Positions 6,732 through 15,537 of a stretch of 64,000 bases of DNA are shown here, one piece after another; position 1 is the first letter of the stretch; each line of letters starts with the position of its first letter. The stretch lies in assembly GCA_944350495.1 (NCBI GenBank), contig CALVOZ010000001.1, positions 1 to 64,000 of the forward strand, written 5' to 3'. The stretch is from an uncultured Bacilli bacterium. Its GTDB lineage: Bacteria > Bacillota_I > Bacilli_A > RF39 > UBA660. Position numbers and translations under genes: made by a program. A model generated the notes under the pieces. The model was not told the DNA's origin. It made no database searches and saw only the letters and a program-made list of their open reading frames with translations.

Positions 6732-7322
6732 TTAATTAAATTTACTATTACCAATCTTTTCTTTTTCTATCATTTCTCTTATATTTAAAAATCGATTATT
6801 CCATTTTTCCTCTTTATAATTACCCAAAATTTTTGTATATACAAGACAAGAATTATTAAAATTTAAATCTTCTTCGTTATTATATTCTTCTTTAAAATCA
6901 AATAATCTGGTATATAATGGTAACACATCTGGGTTTTCTATTGATGAGGTAAATACTCTAAAGTATTTTATATGGTATTTTTCAATAAATTCTTTAGCCA
7001 TATCAATTGTATCTTTAATTACTTGTGTCCCATAGCCTTTACGTCTATGTTCTTTTAATATTCCAAACCACCCCATCCAAAGAGTGTTATTCAATTTAAT
7101 ATCAGTTGTTGTATATAAACCAGTTACTCCAATAATTGTTTCATTATCATAAACTAAAAAATATTTATTATATTCTTTATCCGAATCAATACAATCACAA
7201 AATTCTTGATATGCTGACTCATTAGGAAAAATACTCATTTGTATTTTAGTAGCTATATTGATATTATCTCTATTAATTTCTTCATATTTTAACATCATAA
7301 TAATTAATACAATCTCTTTCAA
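6732..7322 (-). CDS. GNAT family N-acetyltransferase
   Basis: A 196-residue GCN5-like acetyltransferase. The acetyl-CoA binding loop is WFGILKEHRRKGYGTQVI (R-R-K-G-Y-G = R/Q-x-x-G-x-G/A), preceded by FLVYDNETIIGVTGLY, a typical motif D/A strand pair. The start is a TTG at 7322, chosen because AAGGAG lies eight bases before it; the ATGs at residues 9 and 10 lack a good site. Substrate unknown. It is followed about 40 bases later by the glycosylase-like gene and preceded by the small deoxyribosyltransferase-like gene. All three are on one strand and may form a loose operon. Confidence 0.8.
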   Translation of the reverse strand: MKEIVLIIMMLKYEEINRDNINIATKIQMSIFPNESAYQEFCDCIDSDKEYNKYFLVYDNETIIGVTGLYTTTDIKLNNTLWMGWFGILKEHRRKGYGTQVIKDTIDMAKEFIEKYHIKYFRVFTSSIENPDVLPLYTRLFDFKEEYNNEEDLNFNNSCLVYTKILGNYKEEKWNNRFLNIREMIEKEKIGNSKFN

Positions 7323-7349
7323 GATTGTCTCTCCTTTTATACTGAAAAG

Positions 7350-7646
7350 TTATAAACACTCATAATAAATTATTTCCTCACCTAATTTTTTTGCATACTC
7401 TATTTCTAATTGAGTACTTTGTCCAATATAATTATCTTTATTTATAACATATATTGCATCAGATAATTCGATTCTTTTGAAATGTGCTTCTTTTAATTTT
7501 TTTAATTGTTCATCATTAATATTATAATCTTTTAATACTGGGTATACTGGTGTAAGAACACAATTACCTTCTAAATTCATTTTTTCAGCAGCAATCATCA
7601 TTTCTTTTTGAAACTTTAGACTTCCACAAATTGTTATTACTTTCAT
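7350..7646 (-). CDS. Small nucleoside 2-deoxyribosyltransferase-like protein
   Basis: A 98-residue protein with the fold signature of nucleoside 2-deoxyribosyltransferase-like domains: an N-terminal VITICGSLKF strand-loop, a central HFKRIELSDAIYVINKDNYIGQST stretch (family D-A/S-D-x-x-x-x-x-N motif) and a final TQLEIEYAKKLGEEIIYY helix-strand. Related enzymes cleave or exchange the base of nucleosides or nucleotides, but many small family members are uncharacterised. AAGGAG upstream of the ATG supports the start. No nucleotide salvage genes are next to it. Confidence 0.65.
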   Translation of the reverse strand: MKVITICGSLKFQKEMMIAAEKMNLEGNCVLTPVYPVLKDYNINDEQLKKLKEAHFKRIELSDAIYVINKDNYIGQSTQLEIEYAKKLGEEIIYYECL

Positions 7647-7784
7647 TTTAAAAACTCCTTATTATTTTGAAATTATCTTCAATTTATAATTCTTATTTAG
7701 AAAATTCTATTTCTTTACAAACATTTAATATTTTTCAAATTTGATTATTTTCAACTTTTATTTTAAATCTACCCAATTATATCA

Positions 7785-7818
7785 CAAAAAAGATAGATTT
7801 TCTATTAACCTATCTTTT
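7785..7818 (-). terminator. Terminator after the M18 aminopeptidase gene
   Basis: Arms AAAAGATAG and CTATCTTTT enclose a loop of about 13 bases and are followed by a T-run on the minus strand, 30 bases past the stop at 7848. Confidence 0.7.
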
Positions 7819-7847
7819 TAAATTTATATATATTATCTTTGATAATA

Positions 7848-9140
7848 CTATTTATGCAATATTTTGACGTAATCTTTTTCTTTAACTATTCTACTGTTGT
7901 AGAACTCTAGTAATGATTTATACATATATAGAACATCTTTTGAACCAATTGTTTCTACAGTTGAATGCATAGCAAGCTGAGGAAGACCAATGTCAACTGA
8001 ATCTATGCTAACATGTCTTTGACTAATTTTTCCTAATGTTGAACCACATTTTAAATCTGATCTACAAGCAAAATCTTGATACATTACTCCTGCATTATCA
8101 CAAATTGCTTTATATATAGTTGATGATACAGCGTCAGTTGTATAGTTTTTATGATGTTTAACAACCACACCTTTATTTAATAAAACAACATTTGTTGGAT
8201 CACTTTTTGAACTAGCAGCTGGATGAATTGCATGTGCGTTATCAGCACTTATTATAAATGATTTTTTTAGTGAACTCAATAAATCTAAATTCAAACCACT
8301 AGTAATTCTAGTTAATACATCTATTAAAAAAGTTGAGTCAGCTGCATGACGTGATAAACTACCTATTTCTTCATTATCAAATACACTCAATACATTTATA
8401 ACCTCATCATTTGCAGATTCAACGAACGCTTTAAAAGCTGGATAGACAGATGCCAAATCATCTAATCTTGGAGAAATTATCATCTCATTATTTAAGCCAA
8501 CATATCTAGCTCTATCTCTACAGTATAAGAATAAATCATAATCACAAATTCTTCCATCAGTCTTTAAACTTTCTCTTATAGCATCTTCTAATGATTTATT
8601 ATTATCCAATGCCATTACTGGTAACATATCTACTTGGAAATTTAATGGATTATGTTCATTTACATCCCTGTTGATATGAATAGCTTGACTAGGTATTAAT
8701 AATATGTCTTTATCAAAGTTAATCAATCTAGATTCATAACTATTATTATTTTTTATCATAACTCTTCCTGATAAAGATAATGGTCTATCTAACCAAGAAT
8801 AATTGATCATTCCTCCATAATCATTTGTGTTCAATCTTAAGTAATTACCATCAAATATTTCAGCATGAGGCTTAATTGTAAATGATGGGGAATCAGAATG
8901 CGTTGCAGTTATATTAAACCCTTGATTAGATATCTTCTCAGGGATACTAAAAGCTATTAATGAAGTTCCGTTTCTGATAACAAAATAATTACCATTTGCT
9001 TGTAAATTATCCCACACATCATTTTCACTTAATTCTATATATCCCCTTGATAATAATTCTTTTTTTAAATTTTCAATACAATAAAAAGCATTTGGAGTTT
9101 TATCTATAAAGTTCATTAATTCACTGTTTATTGCTTCCAT
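7848..9140 (-). CDS. M18 family aminopeptidase
   Basis: A 430-residue zinc aminopeptidase of family M18 (aspartyl/leucyl aminopeptidase type), a cytosolic enzyme that trims N-terminal residues from peptides. The motifs are in the expected order: ATHSDSPSFTIKP near residue 79 (first metal histidine and aspartate), SPRLDDLASVYPAF near 222, VFDNEEIGS near 251 (metal aspartate and catalytic glutamates), SADNAHAIHP and a late QLAMHSTVET carrying the last histidine ligand. The length is normal. The ATG at 9140 follows AAGGAG. It is a monocistronic gene with its own terminator. Confidence 0.95.
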   Translation of the reverse strand: MEAINSELMNFIDKTPNAFYCIENLKKELLSRGYIELSENDVWDNLQANGNYFVIRNGTSLIAFSIPEKISNQGFNITATHSDSPSFTIKPHAEIFDGNYLRLNTNDYGGMINYSWLDRPLSLSGRVMIKNNNSYESRLINFDKDILLIPSQAIHINRDVNEHNPLNFQVDMLPVMALDNNKSLEDAIRESLKTDGRICDYDLFLYCRDRARYVGLNNEMIISPRLDDLASVYPAFKAFVESANDEVINVLSVFDNEEIGSLSRHAADSTFLIDVLTRITSGLNLDLLSSLKKSFIISADNAHAIHPAASSKSDPTNVVLLNKGVVVKHHKNYTTDAVSSTIYKAICDNAGVMYQDFACRSDLKCGSTLGKISQRHVSIDSVDIGLPQLAMHSTVETIGSKDVLYMYKSLLEFYNSRIVKEKDYVKILHK

Positions 9141-9256
9141 TATATCAGCTCCTTTAGATAGTATTTATTATACTACACTAATATAGCAAAGTCTATTATT
9201 TTTATTTTATAATATATGTAGCATAGTAATGTTTTTTGAACATTTTGATATTTCAA

Positions 9257-10054
9257 TTAATGTTTAGTTATAGTTTTTTCATCATCCTCTATCAACAAAA
9301 ATTTATTAGGCTCATCATAGTATTTATACTTATATAATTTGTTATCATAATTTACTTCTACATCATGTCTATTATTTTTATACCATATTGAATACTCGTA
9401 ATTTGAGCCAAATATTTTATCTAATTCTGCTTTTACTTTTAAAGCAACATCAAAATACATTGTACTTGGTGGAATTGATTCTATCATAGCTAATTTTTGG
9501 TGATTAGTTATAGTTTTTAAAATTTGCCAACCTTTTATGTCTTCTTCTACTCTAAATGGTTCAAATCCTAAATCTAAATATAACTTAGCGGCTAGCCAGG
9601 TATGAGTTTGTGTATGCAGCAATAATTTTGAATGTCCTAGTTCATTTGCCAACTTGATAAATTTATTAATCATAGGTTTAGCTAAATGGCGTCCTTGATA
9701 TTCTTTTTTGATAGCAAACCAATCAACAACCGCCTCATAATCAAATTCTTTTTTAGATAATAAAGAAATGGTCGCTGTTCCTACTTTTTCACCTTCATCA
9801 TTAACAACAAAGAAAAGTCTTCTTGACAAGTCATTTAAAAATGTACCATAAAAATCTTTAAATATTTTTAAACCTTCCTCAATACTCATAAATTCTCCAG
9901 ATCTTACATGAATTTCGGCCCAACCTTGTTCATCACCTAATTTATAGAACTCATAATGAAACCCTTCAGGTAAAGTAATATCACCAAAATTTGAAGTATC
10001 AGAATAAGTCATCAACAACTCATGATATTCTAATGTTTTTTCAATTAAATTCAT
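9257..10054 (-). CDS. GNAT family N-acetyltransferase, two-part
   Basis: A 265-residue protein. The middle (about residues 55-165) is a GNAT domain with WFAIKKEYQGRHLAKPMI (Y-Q-G-R-H-L-A matches the acetyl-CoA loop) and LYLDLGFEPFR at its end. The last 90 residues form an additional alpha/beta tail of unknown role. I chose ATG 10054, which has GGTGAT upstream. The upstream in-frame TTG at 10084 overlaps a TATAAT sequence and has no ribosome binding site. Substrate unknown; it stands alone with its own promoter. Confidence 0.8.
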   Translation of the reverse strand: MNLIEKTLEYHELLMTYSDTSNFGDITLPEGFHYEFYKLGDEQGWAEIHVRSGEFMSIEEGLKIFKDFYGTFLNDLSRRLFFVVNDEGEKVGTATISLLSKKEFDYEAVVDWFAIKKEYQGRHLAKPMINKFIKLANELGHSKLLLHTQTHTWLAAKLYLDLGFEPFRVEEDIKGWQILKTITNHQKLAMIESIPPSTMYFDVALKVKAELDKIFGSNYEYSIWYKNNRHDVEVNYDNKLYKYKYYDEPNKFLLIEDDEKTITKH

Positions 10055-10100
10055 AAAATCACCATCATATTTTTTATTATACAATATTTATTATGCAATA

Positions 10101-10109
10101 ATTATATCA
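10101..10109 (-). promoter_or_regulatory. Extended -10 promoter of the 9257-10054 acetyltransferase gene
   Basis: The minus strand reads TGATATAAT about 45 bases before the ATG, with TTAATG 17 bases upstream as a weak -35. A second TATAAT lies closer to the start. Confidence 0.4.
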
Positions 10110-10170
10110 TAAAATATATAAAACATTAATTGCTATTTTTAATCATTAAATTATATAAATACCTATAACA

Positions 10171-10199
10171 AAAAAATAGATATAAATATCTACTTTTTA
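10171..10199 (-). terminator. Terminator after desulfoferrodoxin gene
   Basis: Arms AGTAGATA and TATCTATT (one G-T pair) with a four-base loop, followed by seven T on the minus strand, lie directly after the stop at 10201. Confidence 0.7.
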
Positions 10200-10200
10200 A

Positions 10201-10572
10201 TTAATTATTTTTCCAAAATCCATGTAAATTACAATATGTATATGCAGCAACAAATTCGTCATTAGACGATAAGGTAAATTTAGCTTCTGGCTTATCACCA
10301 GGATTTAATTTAACTCTTTGACTTTCTTTTGTTGTTTCAATTTCAATCCATTCAATATAGTGTTCTTCAAGCATTGGGTGTTCTACTTCTCCAACTTTAA
10401 CAAATACTTCTCTATCTTCTATATTAACAACAGGTACATGTTTTTCTAAGGCGCCATCAGATGAAGATGGTATAAGTTCACTCATTTCTTCACCACAGCA
10501 CATTACTTTTACACCTGAACTTTTTTCATATTTAATTATGTTTCCACAATGTTTGCAAATATATAATTTCAT
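10201..10572 (-). CDS. dfx: Desulfoferrodoxin (superoxide reductase), two-iron type
   Basis: A 123-residue desulfoferrodoxin, which reduces superoxide to hydrogen peroxide without making oxygen and is typical of anaerobes. Center I, the rubredoxin-like iron site, has all four cysteines (C6, C9, C25, C26). Center II, the catalytic site, has H45 within EKH, H65, H71, C114 and H117 (CNLHGFW), plus the substrate-guiding E43-K44 pair. The protein is therefore complete and predicted active. The ATG follows AGGAGG. It is monocistronic, with an extended -10 (TGCTATAAT) in the upstream gap. I saw no convincing PerR box there. Confidence 0.95.
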   Translation of the reverse strand: MKLYICKHCGNIIKYEKSSGVKVMCCGEEMSELIPSSSDGALEKHVPVVNIEDREVFVKVGEVEHPMLEEHYIEWIEIETTKESQRVKLNPGDKPEAKFTLSSNDEFVAAYTYCNLHGFWKNN

Positions 10573-10645
10573 TATTATTACCTCCTATTTAATTATAACT
10601 TATTATAGCATTTTATGCAATTAATTTGATTATTGCTACGTATAT

Positions 10646-10670
10646 AAAAAAGAGTAGTTTTACCTACTCT
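10646..10670 (-). terminator. Terminator of the thioredoxin/rhodanese lipoprotein operon
   Basis: The hairpin AGAGTAG...CTACTCT followed by six T on the minus strand overlaps the last codons of the 10660-11535 gene. Confidence 0.75.
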
Positions 10671-11535
10671 CTATTTTTTTTGTTTCATCAAAGTAAACAT
10701 CATAACTATTTTTATATTGATTTTTTATTGCATTCAACATATTTTCTTCATAATTTTCACTAAATCCGGTAAAAGTTTCTTTTCCAATAATGTTATATGG
10801 AACTCCTTTAACTTCATCACCCATCGCGTTAGCAAATTGATTTAATAATTCTGCATTATCTTGATTTCCCCATACTTCAAACGTATGTAATGTAAAATAA
10901 TCACCATATTCAGTTTCTATACTATCCCAAAATTTAAATTCATTTTTACAGTGATTGCACCCATTACCCCAAAAGAAATAAATATTTATTTTATTTTCAT
11001 TATAAGTTACATCTTCTAATTTAGCATCTATTTTTGTATCTTCATTTACTTCATCATCACTAGAGGAACCATAATTTTCTACTTCTTCTACATTAACATA
11101 ACTAGAAAACCATTCTTTAAAGCCTTCGACATTTTTATAATATTCTGTATCTTCATCACTATTAGCATCTAGATAATCAACTAACTCACCATCTTTTATT
11201 ATTACAAATGATGGATAATATTCTATTGACTCACCTAGATTAGTCTCTTTCATATCATTAAATGTCATTTTATAAAAATTAATTTGATGTTTTTTAGAAA
11301 ATTCAGTTAAGACTTTATTAAATTCATATGATGTAATACATAATGGTTGATAAATAAAAATTGCAAAAGATTCTTTATCTTCTATTAATTTATTATAATC
11401 TTCAATTTTTAATTCAGTAAATCCACTTTTTTCATAATATTTCTCTTCTAAAGAAAATTTTTGCTGTTCATCATTACAGCCTGTAAATAATAAGCATATC
11501 GCTATAACAATTATTACGCTAAATATTTTTTTCAT
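10660..11535 (-). CDS. Lipoprotein with two thioredoxin-like domains
   Basis: A 291-residue lipoprotein with a signal peptide ending in the lipobox LFTGC (Cys20). The first thioredoxin-like domain (about residues 45-150) has YQPLCITS, with only one cysteine, and YYPSFVIIKDG, the cis-proline region. It is therefore a degenerate redox site. The second domain (about residues 180-280) has FFWGNGCNHCKNEF, an intact C-x-x-C, and GVPYNIIG with the cis-proline. It should act outside the membrane as a thiol oxidoreductase. An acidic linker (SSSDDEVNEDTK) joins the domains. The gene starts on the stop codon of the rhodanese lipoprotein gene, so the two are coupled. Confidence 0.75.
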   Translation of the reverse strand: MKKIFSVIIVIAICLLFTGCNDEQQKFSLEEKYYEKSGFTELKIEDYNKLIEDKESFAIFIYQPLCITSYEFNKVLTEFSKKHQINFYKMTFNDMKETNLGESIEYYPSFVIIKDGELVDYLDANSDEDTEYYKNVEGFKEWFSSYVNVEEVENYGSSSDDEVNEDTKIDAKLEDVTYNENKINIYFFWGNGCNHCKNEFKFWDSIETEYGDYFTLHTFEVWGNQDNAELLNQFANAMGDEVKGVPYNIIGKETFTGFSENYEENMLNAIKNQYKNSYDVYFDETKKIESR

Positions 11536-12221
11536 TATTTAACCTCATGTAAATCATCAAAGTTAATATCATGATATGTTACTTTCCAGAAATCATAAGA
11601 TACTGTACCATCTTCATTTGTTTTTTTAACTTGAACATTATTATCGCCTTCATAAGACCAATATGCACCTACGTTATAGATTTTATTTTCATCCCAACCT
11701 AAAGCAATTAACATAGTTTTTGTCATACCAGCATAACCGCCACCACCACACATTAAAAATATATTTTTATCTTTAGGAAAATAATATTCTAATATTTCTA
11801 ATGATTCTTCATAATTAGCGACATACTCACCTTCAGCAGTTTGAGTGAATAATGTTTTACCAATATATGTATCTCCCACTTCAGGTGGTAATCCAGTTAC
11901 ATTAACTACATAAGGAAGTGGAACTACTTCAAATCCTTTTACAAATCCAGATAAATATGAATCTCCACCAATAGCTTCATAATTTCCAGGATCTTTTAAC
12001 ATTCTCATATCTCTATAAACAGAATCTTCACGATTTAAATATTCATCAATAGTTTTTTCATTGATATTTTTATCAATACCAAATTGTTCTCCTCTAATTC
12101 CTTCTGTTACTTCTGGATTTGGCAATTCTTTTAAGCTTTCTTCTTTTGTCGCTGAATCGCAAGCACATAAACTAACGCATATAACAAGTGCTGCAAATAC
12201 TAATAAGATTTTTTTCTTCAC
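11535..12221 (-). CDS. Rhodanese-like lipoprotein
   Basis: A 228-residue secreted lipoprotein (signal peptide with lipobox SLCAC) containing a rhodanese-like domain. The active-site loop reads FLMCGGGGYAGMTKTM, with the catalytic cysteine followed by a glycine-rich loop, and the closing strand reads IYNVGAYW. The typical rhodanese C-x-x-G-x-R lacks its arginine here. The start is GTG at 12221, with AAGGAG eight bases upstream, giving a normal signal peptide (MKKKILLVF). The in-frame ATG at 12245 overlaps a TATAAT promoter box. Sulfur transfer or disulfide chemistry together with the downstream thioredoxin lipoprotein is an inference from adjacency. Confidence 0.75.
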   Translation of the reverse strand: MKKKILLVFAALVICVSLCACDSATKEESLKELPNPEVTEGIRGEQFGIDKNINEKTIDEYLNREDSVYRDMRMLKDPGNYEAIGGDSYLSGFVKGFEVVPLPYVVNVTGLPPEVGDTYIGKTLFTQTAEGEYVANYEESLEILEYYFPKDKNIFLMCGGGGYAGMTKTMLIALGWDENKIYNVGAYWSYEGDNNVQVKKTNEDGTVSYDFWKVTYHDINFDDLHEVK

Positions 12222-12419
12222 AATTATCTCTCCTTTTATTTTCATTATACACTAGGAAATTTATTTATCACTATAACGTATGAGTTGAAATCACTCAACA
12301 TTTGGTTGAATTAATTTGTATAATGCATTTATGTATAGAATTATCTTAAAATGTTATAACATATAAAATTAAATATGTATATTCAATTATTATTTGTAAA
12401 AAAGAATAAATCATACTGT

Positions 12420-14024
12420 TTAATTTATTTCTTTAAATCTATTTACGCCATAACTGTTTAATATCTTATTTAAAATTAACAAAATAATTAAAGTACCTAA
12501 TAAATATATGATAATTAATATAGATGGTGAAACTATACTCATTAACCTAATAAACGAATAAATAAGTAGACTCGCTAATATCATGTTACCAAATACACAA
12601 ATAACAACAGACATACTTTGCTTTACTACTTCCATTTCTGAATTGAATTTTAATTTTGGAAACCTTAAATTTATTAATAGACCAATTTGACCATTGATAT
12701 GTGGTAATATAATACAAGATATTATTATAAATAAAATATTTATGTTATATATCTTGAAAATTACAATATATATTAATGCACTAATAATAAATGCCGGAAT
12801 TAAAATAATGTCATTTAGAAGTAATTTGGAAAGAAATATATCTTTTTCTTTTATTGGCAAACTTTTTAACAGTGGATATCTTTTTCCTTCTAGACTTATA
12901 CTGCTTGCTGTTATTGAAGATATTGATAATAAAACAACAATAATTGCAATAAATAAATATGGGCTATATTCTATTATTTGAGAAATTGTTAAACCAATTT
13001 CCGGGCTTGTCAATGTACTTATGACACCGTCATATTTAAATATTAATGCAATCGAAAATATTAATGCCATAATAGGCGATAATATTGTATTAACTACGTA
13101 TATAGGAATAGAAAAATAATTTTTTATTTCTTTTATTATTAATGTTTTTATAATAGAATGACTTGTTATTTTTGTAAGTTTATTTTCTTTAATTTTTTTA
13201 TTTGTGACTTCCTTAGAAGAATTTATAATTTTATCATAGTATTTTGAAAATAATAAAATAAATAAAATAAAAGGAACAATTGATATTACTATTAATATAA
13301 TTAATTTTAAGATATCCAATTTGTTTATTAGATCTACATATAAACCAATTGGCAAGTATATTTTACTTATTAAATCATTAATACTTGTAGCTTTTGCCAC
13401 TAAATTATCAAATATTTGTCCTATATTAAACGATAAAATAATAATCAAAAAAACAAATATTAATGATGTTATAATTTGCGCTAATTTCTTTCTTTTAAAT
13501 AATATGGATATTGATTTAATAATATATCCCACTATACAAGCAATAATAATTGGTATTAGTGGCAATAACAATAAAAATATTATCGAAACAATATAAAACG
13601 TTATTGAGGGATTATTTAATAATACATATTTAATTAGTACTGGAATAAAGAATATTATTTCCAATATATAATCAAATAATAACATTTTAATAATTCTAAC
13701 AATAAGGATGTTCGATTTTTTTATTGGCATTGAAAATAATAAATCATTATCTTGAGCATCAAATAATAATCCTTGTGAATTATTTATTTCTCTCATAAAT
13801 AATAATATTACGATAGCAATAGAAAAAAGAGTTAAAGCAATATATGATAATCCTAGTGGTTGTAACGGAATCATTAATTGTTCTGAATAGAAATAAGCAA
13901 TGTACATTATATATAAAATTACAAAAGTAGTTAAAAATATACTGATATTTTTTTTCCCTTTTATTTTAAATATATTTAAATTACCTTTGATATTTGCTTT
14001 TAAAAGTGAAAAAATTTTTTTCAT
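12420..14024 (-). CDS. ABC exporter, large permease subunit
   Basis: A 534-residue, very hydrophobic protein with about twelve membrane segments in two similar halves, and a basic cytoplasmic stretch around residues 265-290. It begins directly after an ABC ATPase gene (3-base gap, AAGGAG inside the end of the ATPase gene), so it is the membrane partner. The family resembles 'putative ABC exporter' permeases found with YxlF/BcrA-like ATPases in Bacillota; cargo unknown. The phrases DAQDNDLLFSMPIKK and LEGKRYPLLKSLPI are the two equivalent coupling regions of such permeases. No terminator is obvious downstream. Confidence 0.75.
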   Translation of the reverse strand: MKKIFSLLKANIKGNLNIFKIKGKKNISIFLTTFVILYIMYIAYFYSEQLMIPLQPLGLSYIALTLFSIAIVILLFMREINNSQGLLFDAQDNDLLFSMPIKKSNILIVRIIKMLLFDYILEIIFFIPVLIKYVLLNNPSITFYIVSIIFLLLLPLIPIIIACIVGYIIKSISILFKRKKLAQIITSLIFVFLIIILSFNIGQIFDNLVAKATSINDLISKIYLPIGLYVDLINKLDILKLIILIVISIVPFILFILLFSKYYDKIINSSKEVTNKKIKENKLTKITSHSIIKTLIIKEIKNYFSIPIYVVNTILSPIMALIFSIALIFKYDGVISTLTSPEIGLTISQIIEYSPYLFIAIIVVLLSISSITASSISLEGKRYPLLKSLPIKEKDIFLSKLLLNDIILIPAFIISALIYIVIFKIYNINILFIIISCIILPHINGQIGLLINLRFPKLKFNSEMEVVKQSMSVVICVFGNMILASLLIYSFIRLMSIVSPSILIIIYLLGTLIILLILNKILNSYGVNRFKEIN

Positions 14025-14026
14025 AA

Positions 14027-14743
14027 TTACTCCTTATTATCAGCTAATTCTAAAAATACTTTTTCTAACGATTTATCAGATACTACATCTTGCATTTTTC
14101 CTGATGTCACAATTTTTCCATCCTTAATAATTGCAACTTTATCACATAATTTTTCAGCTACTTCTAAAATATGTGTTGAAAAGAAAACACATCCACCATT
14201 TTTAACTAATTCTTTCATAACTTTTTTTAAATCAAATACTGAAGCAGGATCTAATCCAACAAATGGTTCATCTAAAACTAATATTTTAGGATTATGACTT
14301 AATGCTGCGATTAGTGCAACCTTTTGCTTCATACCATGTGAATATGAAGATATTTCATCATTCAAAATTTCATTTATTTTAAACATATCAGCATACTTAT
14401 TAATATTTATTTTGCGCTCTTCAATTGGCGTTTCGTACATATCACAAATAAAATTTATAAATTCTAAACCAGTTAAATTTTCATATAATTCGGGATTATC
14501 TGGTAAATAAGCCATTATCTTTTTACAGTTTAATGGTTCATTTTTTAAACTTTTATGATCAATTAATATTTCTCCTTCTTCAAAGTTTAATATTCCCATT
14601 AAACATTTTATTGTTGTAGTTTTTCCGGCACCATTTGGACCAATAAATGCAAATATTTCACCACTATTTATTTTTAGTGATAAATTATCAACTGCTCTTT
14701 TACTTTTATTATAAATTTTAGTTAAATTTTTGATTTCAATCAT
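14027..14743 (-). CDS. ABC transporter ATP-binding protein
   Basis: A 238-residue nucleotide-binding subunit of a BcrA/CcmA-type exporter. Motifs: Walker A GPNGAGKTT (about residues 36-44), Q-loop region MAYLPDNPELYENL, signature SSYSHGMKQKV, Walker B ILVLDEPFVGLD, and H-loop STHIL. The signature starts SYSHG instead of LSGGQ, a common variant in this subfamily. The start is ATG 14743 with GGGAG seven bases upstream; a longer in-frame extension to 14809 has no ribosome binding site and overlaps promoter-like sequence (TGATAAAAT). It powers the permease encoded just downstream. Confidence 0.9.
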   Translation of the reverse strand: MIEIKNLTKIYNKSKRAVDNLSLKINSGEIFAFIGPNGAGKTTTIKCLMGILNFEEGEILIDHKSLKNEPLNCKKIMAYLPDNPELYENLTGLEFINFICDMYETPIEERKININKYADMFKINEILNDEISSYSHGMKQKVALIAALSHNPKILVLDEPFVGLDPASVFDLKKVMKELVKNGGCVFFSTHILEVAEKLCDKVAIIKDGKIVTSGKMQDVVSDKSLEKVFLELADNKE

Positions 14744-14796
14744 ATTAATTCTCCCTACATGTTTCTTTATTTCATACTTTAATTTTATCATAATAA

Positions 14797-14822
14797 TAAA
14801 AAAAGCCAAATAGCATTTGACT
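14797..14822 (-). terminator. Terminator after the ASCH gene
   Basis: Arms AGTCAAAT and ATTTGGCT followed by seven T on the minus strand, four bases past the ASCH stop codon. Its T-run also overlaps the likely -35 region of the ABC operon. Confidence 0.7.
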
Positions 14823-14825
14823 CTT

Positions 14826-15161
14826 TTATATTTTTTTTATTTTAATTCCAACTACGCCATATTTTGCTTGTTCTTCTTCTGTATAATAATCTAACATATC
14901 AAAAGGGCTTGCTTCTTCATCTTTGCAATATCCAATTGATACTTTATCAAAATGTTTATAAAGTTCTACAAAGTTAGGATAAATGTACAAATTATCGACC
15001 TTTACTTGCATTGTTTCTTTTGTTTTTCTATTTTCTAGTTCTATTATATCACCAATATTAATGGCCCTTCTTTTATCGTCATATAGTCGTAATTCAACAG
15101 TTTTTGTACCGTTTTTAATTAAACTATATGGTACATCATGTAAGTGCATTTTATGTTTCAT
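14826..15161 (-). CDS. ASCH domain protein
   Basis: A 111-residue ASCH-domain protein, a PUA-like beta-barrel fold thought to bind RNA or nucleotides; a relative, YqfB, hydrolyses N4-acetylcytidine. The hallmarks are PYSLIKNGTKTVELRLYDDK with K-T-V-E-x-R, then INIGDIIELEN and the closing KYGVVGIKIKKI. I start it at ATG 15161. The longer reading frame to 15200 takes its first 13 codons from the end of the decayed metallophosphoesterase upstream. AAGGA lies about 13 bases before this ATG, a little far. Function here is unknown. Confidence 0.75.
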   Translation of the reverse strand: MKHKMHLHDVPYSLIKNGTKTVELRLYDDKRRAINIGDIIELENRKTKETMQVKVDNLYIYPNFVELYKHFDKVSIGYCKDEEASPFDMLDYYTEEEQAKYGVVGIKIKKI

Positions 15162-15171
15162 AACGAAATCA

Positions 15172-15535
15172 CTATCCTTCTTTAATTTCAATAGCAACAT
15201 ATTCAGAATGTCTTAAAGCTCTAATTGGGAATCACCATCCGGCAAGCCCAGATGTTACAATTGCATTCATATTATCATATTTTTTATGTCCATAAGCTAA
15301 GTCTTCCGTAGTAAATAAATTGATTATCTATTCTACAGGAAATACTTGCCCAGCATGAATATGACCTGATAATATTAAATCAATATTATTTTTCTTTATA
15401 ATCTACTGGTTAATGATCAATCTTAATAATATATTTATTTGAATCAATATCTTTAGTCAACTCCTCAACACTTTGTCTACTTAAACTATAATCATCTCTA
15501 CCAACAATTGCCAAATTATTTATGATTTTATAATC
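15172..15535 (-). pseudogene. Decayed C-terminal half of a YkuE-type metallophosphoesterase
   Basis: No intact frame exists, but the minus strand encodes clear pieces of a calcineurin-like phosphoesterase in order: NLAIVGRDDYS, ILSGHIHAGQVFP (metal-binding G-H-x-H block), and VTSGLAG then FPIRALRHSEYVAIEI. The pieces are broken by a TAA where H-Q-P is expected, a frameshift before the G-H-x-H block, a TAG after FPVE and a TGA in the G-W-G-F motif. The N-terminal half with the first metal site is absent; the neighbouring membrane protein gene begins where it should be. This is a relic, probably truncated by a deletion. Confidence 0.85.
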
Positions 15536-15537
15536 AT

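Noticed and set aside
10573-10640. PerR box before the desulfoferrodoxin gene
   Set aside because: The two TATAAT-like sequences do not form the 7-1-7 inverted repeat of PerR boxes; they are better read as promoter elements.
14744-14809. 22-codon N-terminal extension of the ABC ATPase
   Set aside because: It covers promoter-like sequence, has no ribosome binding site, and the start at 14743 gives the standard M-I-E-I-K-N-L opening.
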